Of a DNA stretch of 64,000 nt, positions 39,818 through 48,429 are shown piece by piece. Origin of the DNA: Microbacterium sp. XT11 (GTDB lineage: Bacteria; Actinomycetota; Actinomycetes; Actinomycetales; Microbacteriaceae); the NCBI RefSeq assembly GCF_001513675.1, contig NZ_CP013859.1, forward strand, positions 2,109,081 through 2,173,080. The letters run 5' to 3'. The position numbers and the translations under genes were made by a program. The stretch's first letter is position 1. Every line of letters begins with the position of its first letter. Below the pieces are notes generated by a model that did not search any database, was not told the DNA's origin, and saw only the letters and a program-made list of their open reading frames with translations.

Positions 39818-40783
39818 CTAGATCGGCACCCTGGTCTGCTGCACGACCGAGGTGAGGACGGCATCCGCCGACACGCCCTCCATCTGCGCGTCGGGGCGCA
39901 GCTGCAGGCGGTGACGCCACACCGGGACGAGCATGGTCTGCACGTGGTCGGGGGTCACGGCGCTGGAGGCGTTGAGCCATGCCCACGCCTTCGCGGCCGC
40001 GAGGAGGGCCGTAGAGGCCCGCGGGCTCGCTCCGAGCTCGACCGACGGGGACTGGCGCGTGGCCCTGGCCAGGTCGACCACGTACCCGAGCACATCATCG
40101 GTCACGTCGACGTGGGACGCCGAGGCCTGCGCGGCGCGGATCTCCTCGGCCGTCACCGCTGCGGTGACGCCCGTGAGCTCCCGAGGGGAGAAGCCCGATG
40201 CGTGCCGGCGGAGCACCGACACCTCGGCGTCGCGCTCCGGCATGCCGACGACGAGCTTCATGAGGAAGCGGTCGAGCTGCGCCTCGGGCAGGGAGTACGT
40301 CCCCTCGTGCTCGATCGGGTTCTGCGTCGCCGCGACCAGGAAGGGGTCGGGCAGCGGCCGGCTCGTGCCGTCAGCCGAAACCTGGCGCTCCTCCATCGCC
40401 TCCAGCAGGGCGGCCTGGGTCTTCGGCGGAGTGCGGTTGATCTCGTCCGCGAGCAGGATGTTGGTGAACACGGGACCGTCGCGGAAGTCGAACTCCCCTG
40501 AGCGCGCGTCGTACACCAGTGATCCCGTCACGTCGCCGGGCATGAGGTCGGGGGTGAACTGCACACGCTTGGTGTCGAGCCCCAGAGCACGGGCGAAGGA
40601 TCGCACCACGAGCGTCTTGGCGACGCCAGGCACGCCCTCCAGGAGCACATGTCCTCGCGCCAGCAGCGACACCAGCAGGCCCGTGACGGTTCCGGCCTGG
40701 CCCACCACGGCCTTGTCCACCTCGGCTCTGACTCTCAGCATCGCCTGCCGGAGCTGTGCGTCGTCGTAGGTCTCAGCTGTCAC
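39818..40783 (-). CDS. MoxR-family AAA+ ATPase
   Basis: A 321-residue AAA+ ATPase of the MoxR class. Walker A is HVLLEGVPGVAKTLVVRSFA, then TPDLMPGDVTGSLVYD, Walker B TNILLADEINRTPPKTQAAL, sensor ATQNPIEHEGTYSLPEAQLD and the C-terminal lid domain ending WRHRLQLRPDA. MoxR proteins act as chaperones for partner proteins, often those with VWA-like domains, and DUF58 is next to it. I chose GTG 40783 (TAETYDDAQLRQAM follows) because residues encoded farther upstream look random; the spacing from the DUF4350 stop is 40 bp. Equivalent to Rv3692 in mycobacteria. Confidence 0.92.
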   Translation of the reverse strand: MTAETYDDAQLRQAMLRVRAEVDKAVVGQAGTVTGLLVSLLARGHVLLEGVPGVAKTLVVRSFARALGLDTKRVQFTPDLMPGDVTGSLVYDARSGEFDFRDGPVFTNILLADEINRTPPKTQAALLEAMEERQVSADGTSRPLPDPFLVAATQNPIEHEGTYSLPEAQLDRFLMKLVVGMPERDAEVSVLRRHASGFSPRELTGVTAAVTAEEIRAAQASASHVDVTDDVLGYVVDLARATRQSPSVELGASPRASTALLAAAKAWAWLNASSAVTPDHVQTMLVPVWRHRLQLRPDAQMEGVSADAVLTSVVQQTRVPI

Positions 40784-40823
40784 GTGCGGTCCTCGGCTTC
40801 CATGTCGGTGTTGCTGGGGGAGT

Positions 40824-42074
40824 TCACGGCTCGCTCCTTGCTCCGCGCATCGCCTCGTCGACGGCCGTCTCGAGGTCGGCCAGGCGGCGTGCGAACTCCA
40901 CCAGAGCGGCATCGTCGTCGGGGAGACCCGCGCTCAAGAGGATCTGGAGCGAGCCGCGCGGGATGCGCAGGCGATCGGCGGCCGCGGCGGGCACCTCGTC
41001 CGTGGATGCGCGTTCGGCCAGGCCGAGCCGCCGCGCGAGGCGGCGTCTGCTTCCGTCGCGCAGGGCGTCGGCCGCGTGCGCGGCATCCGCCGCCCGCGCG
41101 GTCAGGCGTGCGCGGCCGAGCATGGTCTCCGACGCGCGGACGGTCACGGGCAGGGTCTCGGAGACGAGGGGTCCGAAACGGCGGCCCCGCCAGAAGGCGG
41201 CCGCCGCCCCCGAGAGCATCAGCAGGAGGATGGCCGGCGTGACCCACGCTGGAGTCAGGTCTCCCAGGGTCTCGGGTGTCGCGGCCTCGATGTCGGAGTC
41301 GTCGTAGGACGGGACGTACCAGACCACCCGCCCGGTCTGACCGAGCAGCGCGAGGGCGAGGGCGGCGTTGCCGTCCTCGGCCAGGTACGCGTTGCTGAAC
41401 AGACGGGAGCCGTCGACCACGGAGGTGCGCACACCATCGCGTTCTGCGACGAGGACGGCAGCGGAGTCGCCATCGCCGAAGCAGCCCTCGACGCCGTCGG
41501 CGGGGACGAACCACCTGTCGGGGCGGATGGTGCCGACCTGCGCGAACTCCGGCACGCCGCAGCCCGGACCCACCGGCGCGGAGGTGCCGACGCCGCTCGT
41601 CCCGATCTCGAGCGTACTGAGGAGGTGCGCACCGGAGGAGAGGAAGACGATGCGCTGCGCGGGCTCCACCAGCTGTTCGAGAGCCTCGTCGGTCAATGTG
41701 TAGGGGTTCGTCATGACCAGCGTGTCGTCATCGCCGAGGGCCGCTTCGGCTTCCGTCCGCGATCGGTACACCGAGACCTCGGTGCCGTGGTCGCGCAGGA
41801 TCTCGGCCAACGCCATCGCTCCCGAATCGCCGACGCCCTCCGGGTCGAGCGTGCCCCGGTCTGCGGGAGGACTCACGCCGGCTCGTGCCGCGACGATGAC
41901 GCCTCCGACCACCACTGCGGCGACGAGGGCCCACCCCGCCAGGGAACGAAGGCGCCTGCGCGTGGGAGGGCGTTCGGCCGTCGACGAGTCGGCCGCCGGG
42001 GACGAGTCGGCCGCCGGGGACGGTGCTGCTGTCGGCGGATCTGCCGGGTGCGCCGTTCTCGCGGTGGGCGTCAT
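40824..42074 (-). CDS. DUF4350 domain membrane protein
   Basis: A 416-residue protein. Residues 1-45 are a disordered Ser/Ala/Pro segment partly encoded by an 18-base duplication. A helix follows near 46-65 (LAGWALVAAVVVGGVIVAA), then the DUF4350 domain with DSGAMALAEILRDHGTEVSV and DTLVMTNPYTLTDEALEQL. A second helix lies near 310-330 (LTPAWVTPAILLLMLSGAAA), and then a helical cytoplasmic tail. DUF4350 is consistently found with MoxR and DUF4129 in actinobacteria (compare Rv3691). Function unknown. The start overlaps the DUF4129 stop by four bases. Confidence 0.88.
   Translation of the reverse strand: MTPTARTAHPADPPTAAPSPAADSSPAADSSTAERPPTRRRLRSLAGWALVAAVVVGGVIVAARAGVSPPADRGTLDPEGVGDSGAMALAEILRDHGTEVSVYRSRTEAEAALGDDDTLVMTNPYTLTDEALEQLVEPAQRIVFLSSGAHLLSTLEIGTSGVGTSAPVGPGCGVPEFAQVGTIRPDRWFVPADGVEGCFGDGDSAAVLVAERDGVRTSVVDGSRLFSNAYLAEDGNAALALALLGQTGRVVWYVPSYDDSDIEAATPETLGDLTPAWVTPAILLLMLSGAAAAFWRGRRFGPLVSETLPVTVRASETMLGRARLTARAADAAHAADALRDGSRRRLARRLGLAERASTDEVPAAAADRLRIPRGSLQILLSAGLPDDDAALVEFARRLADLETAVDEAMRGARSEP
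41983..42018 (-). repeat. Perfect 18-base tandem duplication
   Basis: Two identical copies of GACGAGTCGGCCGCCGGG (41983-42000 and 42001-42018) lie in the N-terminal coding part of the DUF4350 gene and encode SPAADS twice on the minus strand. Confidence 0.85.
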
Positions 42075-42712
42075 GCCGGCACGACCTCGAGCCGGAGCGC
42101 GGCGAGGCGATCGTCGGTGGCCGCGAGCTGGGCGTAGCTCTCGGCCGTGGAAGGGTGTCGCAGGTAACGCACGTCGTCGAAGGCCACGGCGGCCGATCGC
42201 ACGGCGGCGGCCTCAGCAGGGAACACGCTGCCGACCTCGCGGGCGATGGCCTGCGCGGTCGCGCCGGGAGCCGGATCGATGAGGTCCCTCTCCCACAGGC
42301 CTCGTGCCACTGCGCGGAAACGGAGGATGGTCGCGCTGTCCCAGTCGCCCGCTCGCGCGCTGCGCTCGGCGTCTGCCCGCAGCTCGGCCGCCGTACGGTC
42401 GTCGTCGGCGCCGAGCAGATCGGAGCGAGGAGCCCGCACGGTGCGCGGTGCGCGCGGGCGCCCCCAGATGAGGAGAGCGGTCACGAGCGCAGCCGCGATG
42501 ATGACGCACACCACGATGAGCGCCACCGGTCCCACGTTCGCACCGCCGTCGCTGCTGAAGAGATCGCCGAGGAATCGGAGCACGTCTCGGGCGAAGAGGT
42601 CGAACCACGTCGGCTTCGCGTCGGCGTACCTCGGGTCGGAGAGCTCCCGCTCAGCCCAGCGTCTCGCCTCGTCGCCGTCCGGGACGAAGACGTCGTCGAA
42701 CCGCAGGATCAT
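42071..42712 (-). CDS. DUF4129 domain membrane protein
   Basis: A 213-residue protein with one membrane helix at about residues 60-82 (VGPVALIVVCVIIAAALVTA) and a C-terminal DUF4129 domain (ADAERSARAGDWDSATILRF then RGLWERDLIDPAPGATAQA). DUF4129 is often attached to or encoded near transglutaminase and MoxR genes; its activity is unknown. The ATG at 42712 overlaps the upstream membrane protein's stop (ATGA), which selects it over a start 12 codons upstream. It is one link in a fully coupled chain from the repeat-tailed membrane protein down to DUF4350. Confidence 0.87.
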   Translation of the reverse strand: MILRFDDVFVPDGDEARRWAERELSDPRYADAKPTWFDLFARDVLRFLGDLFSSDGGANVGPVALIVVCVIIAAALVTALLIWGRPRAPRTVRAPRSDLLGADDDRTAAELRADAERSARAGDWDSATILRFRAVARGLWERDLIDPAPGATAQAIAREVGSVFPAEAAAVRSAAVAFDDVRYLRHPSTAESYAQLAATDDRLAALRLEVVPA

Positions 42713-44130
42713 GCGTGCCCTTCGCTGCCCGCGCCTGGCGCGGTCCATGGGGCGCCGTCGTCGACGCCGCCGTTCGGCTGCTGTTCCTGTGTCGCCGGGG
42801 CGGGCGGCAACGGCGGCACGGGAGGAACGCCCGTCGGCGCGGGATGCTGCTGCGGCGCCGCATCGTAGGTCGGCGCGGGGCGCTGCGGCGCGGGGTACAT
42901 CGGTGTCGCGCCGTAGGGCTGGGGAGCGCCGTAGGGCTGGGGAGCGCCGTAGGGCTGGGGAGCGCCGTAGGGCTGGGGGGCGCTGTAGGGCGGAGCGCCG
43001 TACGGCTGAGCCGCGAACTGCGGTGCGCCGTACGACGGACCGGCCGGCTGCGGCCGTGCGGCCGTGACGGCGCGCGCGGGGTCGACGGCATAGGGGTCGC
43101 CGAGCTGCTCCTCGGGAGCGCCGAGGTCGCGCCGCTCAACATAGGAGATGAGCGACTGGTCGAGCCCTTCGTAGCGCATGCGGCAGTCGAGATAGACGAG
43201 CACGCCGCCCGTGCTCTGCACGACCACCGAGATCGCCTGGATGACGAGGAGGAACACCTGGGGCGCCAGGATCGCGAAGAGGTACGACACGATCGCCCCG
43301 GGTTCGGGGGCTCCTGTCGGCGCGATCACGGATCCGAGCAGGGCGCTGATGAGCGCGACCGGGATGCCGACTACCTGCATCGCGAGTCCCATGATCACGC
43401 CGATGAGCGCGGTCACGCCGAAGGCGACCCAGAAGCGTCCGCGGGTCAGCCGCCAGGAGCGCACGAGGGCGTCACGGAGCGTCGCCCTCTCGAGGACGAG
43501 GATCGAGGGGACGAGGAGCAGCTTGGTCGACAACCAGACCACGAGCGGGATGCTGCCGAGCGCGAGGAGCAGCACCAGGATGACGACGAGCCCGATGAGC
43601 TCGGCTGAGCCGCCGAGTCCGCCGGCGACGAAGGCCGCGACGATGGCGAACATCACGACGACGATGCCGAAGATCAGCAGCATGAACAGCAGCGAGAAGC
43701 CGACCAGGCGCCAGAACGCCGGAGCCATCCGACGCCACAGCATGCCCAGCGGCGCCTTCACGCCGATCGCGGCATAGCCGACCTCCGCGGCGACGACCCC
43801 CTGCATGAGCGCGGTGAACGCGACGGAAGCGAGGCCTACGGCGATGCCGGCCAGGAGGTTCATCCCGAGCGTGCCGGCGAAGATCGCTTCGAAGTCGGGG
43901 GAGGAGGGGGAGACCGTGCTCAGGCGCGTGAAGGTGGTGACGAAGACGAATCCCATCACTGTGGCGCTGACGACGATCACCACGAGCTGCACGACGACCC
44001 CGAAGCCGAACAGCACCTTGGGGTTGTGCCGGAGCGCCGCGAACGACCTCCCCAGGAGCATCCCGAAGGTCAGCGGGTGAAGAGGGATGATCCCCTTCTT
44101 CGGCGCAGGTGTCCAGGTCTGGCCAGTCAC
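42709..44130 (-). CDS. Multi-pass membrane protein with Pro/Tyr/Gly repeat tail
   Basis: A 473-residue protein. Residues about 15-320 hold six or more helices, in a pattern like the membrane domain of glycerophosphoryl diester phosphodiesterases (no enzymatic domain is present). The tail from about residue 345 is rich in Pro, Tyr, Gln and Gly and contains four repeats of APQPYG from an 18-base tandem unit. I chose GTG 44130 because GAGGAGGGA lies seven bases before it; a start at 44166 would add 12 residues. It is the first gene of the minus-strand block to moxR and is divergent from mtrA. Function unknown. Confidence 0.82.
   Translation of the reverse strand: MTGQTWTPAPKKGIIPLHPLTFGMLLGRSFAALRHNPKVLFGFGVVVQLVVIVVSATVMGFVFVTTFTRLSTVSPSSPDFEAIFAGTLGMNLLAGIAVGLASVAFTALMQGVVAAEVGYAAIGVKAPLGMLWRRMAPAFWRLVGFSLLFMLLIFGIVVVMFAIVAAFVAGGLGGSAELIGLVVILVLLLALGSIPLVVWLSTKLLLVPSILVLERATLRDALVRSWRLTRGRFWVAFGVTALIGVIMGLAMQVVGIPVALISALLGSVIAPTGAPEPGAIVSYLFAILAPQVFLLVIQAISVVVQSTGGVLVYLDCRMRYEGLDQSLISYVERRDLGAPEEQLGDPYAVDPARAVTAARPQPAGPSYGAPQFAAQPYGAPPYSAPQPYGAPQPYGAPQPYGAPQPYGATPMYPAPQRPAPTYDAAPQQHPAPTGVPPVPPLPPAPATQEQQPNGGVDDGAPWTAPGAGSEGHA
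42910..42981 (-). repeat. Four 18-base tandem repeats
   Basis: Three identical copies of GCCGTAGGGCTGGGGAGC (42910, 42928, 42946) and a fourth with one change (42964) lie in frame in the tail of the membrane protein gene. On the minus strand each encodes a six-residue APQPYG unit. Weaker copies continue on the far side. Confidence 0.92.
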
Positions 44131-44161
44131 AGGCACTCCCTCCTCGTGCGCTCCCCATCGT

Positions 44162-44183
44162 GTCACAAGACATGCTGGTCACG
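44162..44183 (+). promoter_or_regulatory. Direct GTCAC repeats upstream of mtrA, possible MtrA site
   Basis: GTCACA at 44162-44167 and GTCACG at 44178-44183 are direct repeats 16 bases apart in the 95-base gap between the membrane protein and mtrA. From memory, MtrA recognises direct repeats resembling GTCAC(A). A possible -10 element TAAGGT (44213-44218) follows, only seven bases before the mtrA ATG. Confidence 0.35.
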
Positions 44184-44225
44184 CAGACATGAGCGGGCAT
44201 AACCGGGTGCCATAAGGTAACTGTT

Positions 44226-44906
44226 ATGACCTCACGCATTCTTGTGGTCGACGACGACACCGCGCTCGCGGAGATGATCGGCATCGTGCTCCGGACAGAG
44301 GGCTTCGAGCCGGTGTTCTGCGCCGACGGTGCGCGAGCCGTGGAGGAGTGGCGCACGCAGCGGCCCGATCTCGTGTTGCTCGATCTGATGCTTCCGGGCA
44401 TGGACGGGATCGAGATCTGCACGCGCATCCGTGCCGAGTCCGGGGTGCCGGTGATCATGCTGACGGCCCGCAGCGACACCGCCGATGTCGTCCGCGGGCT
44501 CGAGGTCGGCGCGGACGACTACATCGTCAAGCCCTTCAACCCCAAGGAGCTCGTAGCCCGCATCAGGACGCGGCTGCGGCCCGCGCCCCAGCCGGTCGCG
44601 GAGCAGCTGCGCGTCGGCGACCTCACTGTCGACGTCGACGCTCATGAGGTGCGGCGCGGAGACACACCGATCGCGCTCACCCCGCTCGAGTTCCAGCTGC
44701 TCGTCGCCCTGGCGTCGAAGCCGCAGCAGGTCTTCTCCCGGGAGATGCTTCTCGAGCAGGTGTGGGGGTACCACTACAAGGCCGACACGCGTCTCGTGAA
44801 CGTGCACGTGCAGCGGCTCCGCGCCAAGGTCGAGCTCGATCCCGACAATCCCAAGATCGTCACCACCGTGCGCGGTGTGGGCTACCGTGCGGGGAGTGTG
44901 AGCTAG
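44226..44906 (+). CDS. mtrA: Response regulator MtrA
   Basis: A 226-residue OmpR-family response regulator, partner of MtrB, controlling cell division, wall metabolism and osmotic response in actinobacteria. The receiver domain has the acidic pair in LVVDDDTALAE, phosphorylation site Asp53 in LVLLDLMLPG, the switch Thr in IMLTAR and Lys in YIVKPFNPKEL. Residues about 130-226 are a winged helix ending HVQRLRAKVELD and VRGVGYRAG. Length matches MtrA of other actinobacteria. The order mtrA-mtrB-lpqB is the hallmark of this system. The ATG at 44226 has no strong ribosome site and may be leaderless. Confidence 0.95.
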   Translation: MTSRILVVDDDTALAEMIGIVLRTEGFEPVFCADGARAVEEWRTQRPDLVLLDLMLPGMDGIEICTRIRAESGVPVIMLTARSDTADVVRGLEVGADDYIVKPFNPKELVARIRTRLRPAPQPVAEQLRVGDLTVDVDAHEVRRGDTPIALTPLEFQLLVALASKPQQVFSREMLLEQVWGYHYKADTRLVNVHVQRLRAKVELDPDNPKIVTTVRGVGYRAGSVS

Positions 44907-44911
44907 GCGAG

Positions 44912-46597
44912 ATGGCGGCATCCGGGGCCGCCACGACAGCGGCGGCCGTGCTGCGGGACTGGCGCAGCTGGCCCGCGTCGTTCGCTGCGCTCTGGAAGCG
45001 CTCGCTCCGCTTCCGCACGGTGTCGATAACGCTGCTGCTGACGTCGCTCGCGATCTTCGTGACCTGCGTGACGATGGCGCTGGTGATCCAGAACGATCTG
45101 TTCGAGTCGCGCAAGAACGAGGCGCTCGACGACGCGCTCCGGGCGATCGATCAAGCGCAGAGCACGCTGGACTCGGCGGACGTCGGGGATGACCCCGGTG
45201 CACTCTCCGAACTGTGGGACAGCATCCAGGTCGATCTCGGCCGCAACTCCACGGCGGAGGGGCTGGCGGGCATGGGGATCGAGCCGGCGACGGATGCCGG
45301 GGGCACACGGCTCAACGGCTTCACCGCAGGACTCAGCGCGAATCTCATCTCGTCGGCGCTGCAGAACCGTGTGGTGCAGCGGGGTGACTGGCAGTCGTGG
45401 CAGTCCGTGGCCCTGAACATCGGAGGCCGGGAGGTCCCCGGCATCATCGTGGGGCAGCAGCTCGTCGTCCCGGAGGCCGGCGCATTCGCGGTGTACTTCT
45501 CGTACGATTTCGCCGACGCCGATCAGACGCTCGGGTTCGTGCAGCGCACGCTGTGGATCGCCGGACTCGGTCTGGTCGCCATCGTCGCAGCCATCTCGTA
45601 CGTCGTGCTCCGCTCCGTCTCGGCACCGATCGTCGAGGCGGCGGAGACGAGCGCCCGCCTCGCATCCGGGGATCTGGGCGTGCGCATCCGCGTGCACGGG
45701 GAGGACGAGCTGGCCACCCTCGGCCACTCGTTCAACGCGATGGCCGACAGCATCGAAGCGCAGATCAAGGAGCTCGGCGAGCTCTCGCTCGTGCAGCAGC
45801 GCTTCGTGTCCGATGTCTCGCACGAGCTCCGGACGCCGCTGACGACCATCCGCCTCGCCGCCGACATGCTCAACGACCAGCGCGAGGAGTTCGACCCCGT
45901 CACCGCGCGCACGACGGAACTCCTGCACGCGCAGGTGCAGCGGTTCGAGACGCTGCTCTCCGATCTGCTCGAGATCAGCCGCTACGACGCTGGTTCGGTG
46001 CAGTTGGAGCTCGAGCCGACGAGCCTGGCGCACCTCGCCGAGGACATCATCGAGCAGATGCGCCCCTTGGCGGAGGGGCGCGGCACCGAGCTGCGCCTCG
46101 TCGCCCCGGGCGGCTACTCGCCCGTCGACATGGATCCTCGGCGGGTGCGCCGGATCCTCCGCAATCTCGTGGGCAACGCGATCGAACACGGCGAGGGGAA
46201 GCCCATCGTCATCACGGTCGACAGCAACCAGCACGCGGTCGCGGTGGGCGTGCACGACTCGGGCATGGGGATGAGTCCCGAGGACACCGAGCGCGTGTTC
46301 GACCGCTTCTGGCGCGCCGACCCCTCGCGTCAACGCACCATCGGGGGAACCGGCCTCGGACTCTCGATCGCGCTCGGCGACGCGGCGCTGCACGGTGGGA
46401 CGCTCGGCGTCTGGTCTCAGCTGGGGGTGGGCACGAACTTCGTGCTGACGCTGCCGCGACGCGACGGAGTCATCACGGGGGAGTCGCCGGTCCCTCTCGA
46501 ACCGGCCGAGCCGCTCGCCGACCTCGGCAACGCGACGCAGCCCATCCAGCTCGCCGAGATCCCGCCGGAGCTGTTCGACGAGGGGAGCCTTTCATGA
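44912..46597 (+). CDS. mtrB: Sensor histidine kinase MtrB
   Basis: A 561-residue membrane sensor kinase. Helix 1 is at about residues 38-60 (TVSITLLLTSLAIFVTC), an external sensor follows, and helix 2 is near 215-235. Then come a HAMP domain (SAPIVEAAETSARLASGDLG), a dimerisation domain with His304 in DVSHELRTPLTTIRLAADML, and an ATPase domain with NLVGNAIEHGEG, DSGMGMSPED and GGTGLGLSIAL. It phosphorylates MtrA; LpqB modulates it from outside. The ATG at 44912 is preceded by TAGGCGAG and lies 5 bp after mtrA. The stop overlaps the lpqB ATG. Confidence 0.95.
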   Translation: MAASGAATTAAAVLRDWRSWPASFAALWKRSLRFRTVSITLLLTSLAIFVTCVTMALVIQNDLFESRKNEALDDALRAIDQAQSTLDSADVGDDPGALSELWDSIQVDLGRNSTAEGLAGMGIEPATDAGGTRLNGFTAGLSANLISSALQNRVVQRGDWQSWQSVALNIGGREVPGIIVGQQLVVPEAGAFAVYFSYDFADADQTLGFVQRTLWIAGLGLVAIVAAISYVVLRSVSAPIVEAAETSARLASGDLGVRIRVHGEDELATLGHSFNAMADSIEAQIKELGELSLVQQRFVSDVSHELRTPLTTIRLAADMLNDQREEFDPVTARTTELLHAQVQRFETLLSDLLEISRYDAGSVQLELEPTSLAHLAEDIIEQMRPLAEGRGTELRLVAPGGYSPVDMDPRRVRRILRNLVGNAIEHGEGKPIVITVDSNQHAVAVGVHDSGMGMSPEDTERVFDRFWRADPSRQRTIGGTGLGLSIALGDAALHGGTLGVWSQLGVGTNFVLTLPRRDGVITGESPVPLEPAEPLADLGNATQPIQLAEIPPELFDEGSLS

Positions 46598-48309
46598 CCG
46601 CGCCTCGTGCCATCCGCGCGCTCGCGCTGGGGATGGTCGCGCTCGTACTGGCCGCGTGCAGCGGTCTTCCCACGAGCGGGGACGCCCAGCCGGGCAAGCC
46701 GCTCGGCGCGTCGCCGGACGACCCCGACTTCCTCCCTCTCGCATCCGGGCCCATCAAGGACGGCAGCCCGTCGGACATCGTCGAGGGCTTCATCGAGGCC
46801 GCCATCACCCCTGCCGACAACTGGGCCACGGCCAAGAAGTTCCTCACTCCGGAGTTCGCGGAGTCCTGGCGTCCGGCTGCGGGCGTGCTCGTGGATGTCA
46901 GCGCGCAGTCCCGCGACGTGTCGTCCACGGTGGATGACGACGCCTCGTCGCGCGATGGCGACACAGCCGAGGTCGAGGTGAAGATCGATCAGCTCGCGAG
47001 CATCGACGACTCCGGCGCGTACTCGGAGGCGCGGGGGACGTCGACGCTCGCGTTCGTGGTCGTGAAGACGGACGGGCAGTGGCGGATCTCGGAGGCACCC
47101 GACGGAGTCGTCATCGACGAATCACGGTTCTCCCGCGTGTACGACGACTACCCGCTCCAGTACTTCGACCAGACATGGGAGCGCCTCGTACCCGACGTCC
47201 GCTGGTTCCCCCGCCGCCCCGCCACCATCGCGACCACCATCACGCAGTCGCTGATCGGCACCGGGCCGAGCGCCTGGTTGGAGCCGGCGGTCCAGAGCGC
47301 GTTCCCGGCGGATGTGCGGCTCGCGCGCGATGCCGTCCCCATCGACCCCGATCAGGTCGCCGACGTCGCGCTCAACCGCGCGGCGCTGACGGTCGACGAG
47401 CGCACGCTGTCGCGCATGCGCACCCAACTGCAGGCGACGCTCGAGGCCTCCGGCGTGCACGTCAGCCAAGTGCGGTTCACCGTCGACGGCCGCACGCTCG
47501 AAGCGGGCATCGTGAAGCTGGTGGAAGAGCCGCAGGATGCGGGGAGCATCGTGCTGAAGGACGGTGCGTTCGGAACGCTCGTCGGACGCGAGATCACGCC
47601 GATCCCCGCGGTCACCGATGACATCCTCGGCCTCCCGCAGCCCGTCGTGTCGATCGACGTCGCGGCCGACGACTCCGCCGCCGCCGTGAAGCTCGCCGAC
47701 GGCGCGGTCTACCTCGCGGGCGACGGGCGGGTCGACAGGCTCGACGATCGTCCCGGGCTCGTGAAGCCGTCGCTGGATCCGTACGGCTATGTCTGGTCGG
47801 TGCCGGCGCACGCGCCCTCCGCGCTTCTCGCCATCGGCCCCGACGTCGTCAGCCACGGCGTCGGCGGAGCGTGGCCGAATGCCGTTGAGGTGTCGAGCAT
47901 CCGCGTCTCGGCCGACGGAGCGCGGATCGCGGCCGTCGTCGAGATGGGGGCGGAGCGCTGGGTGGTGGTGTCGGCGGTGATCCGTGACGCCGACGGCACG
48001 CCGACGCAGCTCGGCCCGTTGAAGCAGGTCACTCAGCTCGACGGTCCGGCGTCCGGCCTGGTGTGGCTGGGCTCCGACCGTCTCGGGATCCTGACCGAGC
48101 TCGACGGAGCCGTCGTGCGCACGCAGATCGTGGGGGGCACCGGAGACGACGGCTCGGCTCCCGCCGGCTCGGTCGCGATCGCGGGATCGCGCTCGGAGAT
48201 GGGGGCGAAGGTGCTGGCGGCCGACGGCGCGCTCTTCTCACGCAGCGGTGCGGCGTGGCGGCAGGCAGCGACGGGTGTGCAGGTGCTGGCCACGCGCGCC
48301 GGGCACTGA
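46594..48309 (+). CDS. lpqB: Lipoprotein LpqB
   Basis: A 571-residue exported lipoprotein that interacts with the MtrB sensor domain and tunes MtrAB signalling. The N-terminus is a lipoprotein signal ending LVLAACSG, with the lipidated Cys at residue 22. Next is a region with SDIVEGFIEAAITPADNWAT, then a GerMN-like domain (about residues 190-320) and a C-terminal LpqB beta-propeller-like domain with VVSIDVAADDSAAAVKLADG and SSIRVSADGARIAAVVEMG. The order and length match LpqB elsewhere. ATGA overlap with mtrB fixes the start. Confidence 0.94.
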   Translation: MTAPRAIRALALGMVALVLAACSGLPTSGDAQPGKPLGASPDDPDFLPLASGPIKDGSPSDIVEGFIEAAITPADNWATAKKFLTPEFAESWRPAAGVLVDVSAQSRDVSSTVDDDASSRDGDTAEVEVKIDQLASIDDSGAYSEARGTSTLAFVVVKTDGQWRISEAPDGVVIDESRFSRVYDDYPLQYFDQTWERLVPDVRWFPRRPATIATTITQSLIGTGPSAWLEPAVQSAFPADVRLARDAVPIDPDQVADVALNRAALTVDERTLSRMRTQLQATLEASGVHVSQVRFTVDGRTLEAGIVKLVEEPQDAGSIVLKDGAFGTLVGREITPIPAVTDDILGLPQPVVSIDVAADDSAAAVKLADGAVYLAGDGRVDRLDDRPGLVKPSLDPYGYVWSVPAHAPSALLAIGPDVVSHGVGGAWPNAVEVSSIRVSADGARIAAVVEMGAERWVVVSAVIRDADGTPTQLGPLKQVTQLDGPASGLVWLGSDRLGILTELDGAVVRTQIVGGTGDDGSAPAGSVAIAGSRSEMGAKVLAADGALFSRSGAAWRQAATGVQVLATRAGH

Positions 48310-48429
48310 CCTTCGGGATCGCCGCACATCTCCTGCACACACCGGGGCTTGCGCCGTGGTCTGCACAGGTGCCGGGCGCTCGTGGAGATGGCGCGACCGG
48401 CGTCCCCGCTGCGCTGGGAGCATCGCTGC

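Noticed and set aside
42910..42981. CRISPR array
   Set aside because: Units are 18 bases with no spacers, are in coding frame, and no cas genes are present.
48310..48429. Extra N-terminal extension of the ComF-like protein or a small gene
   Set aside because: The frame is open, but codons look random and a ribosome site is better placed for ATG 48430.
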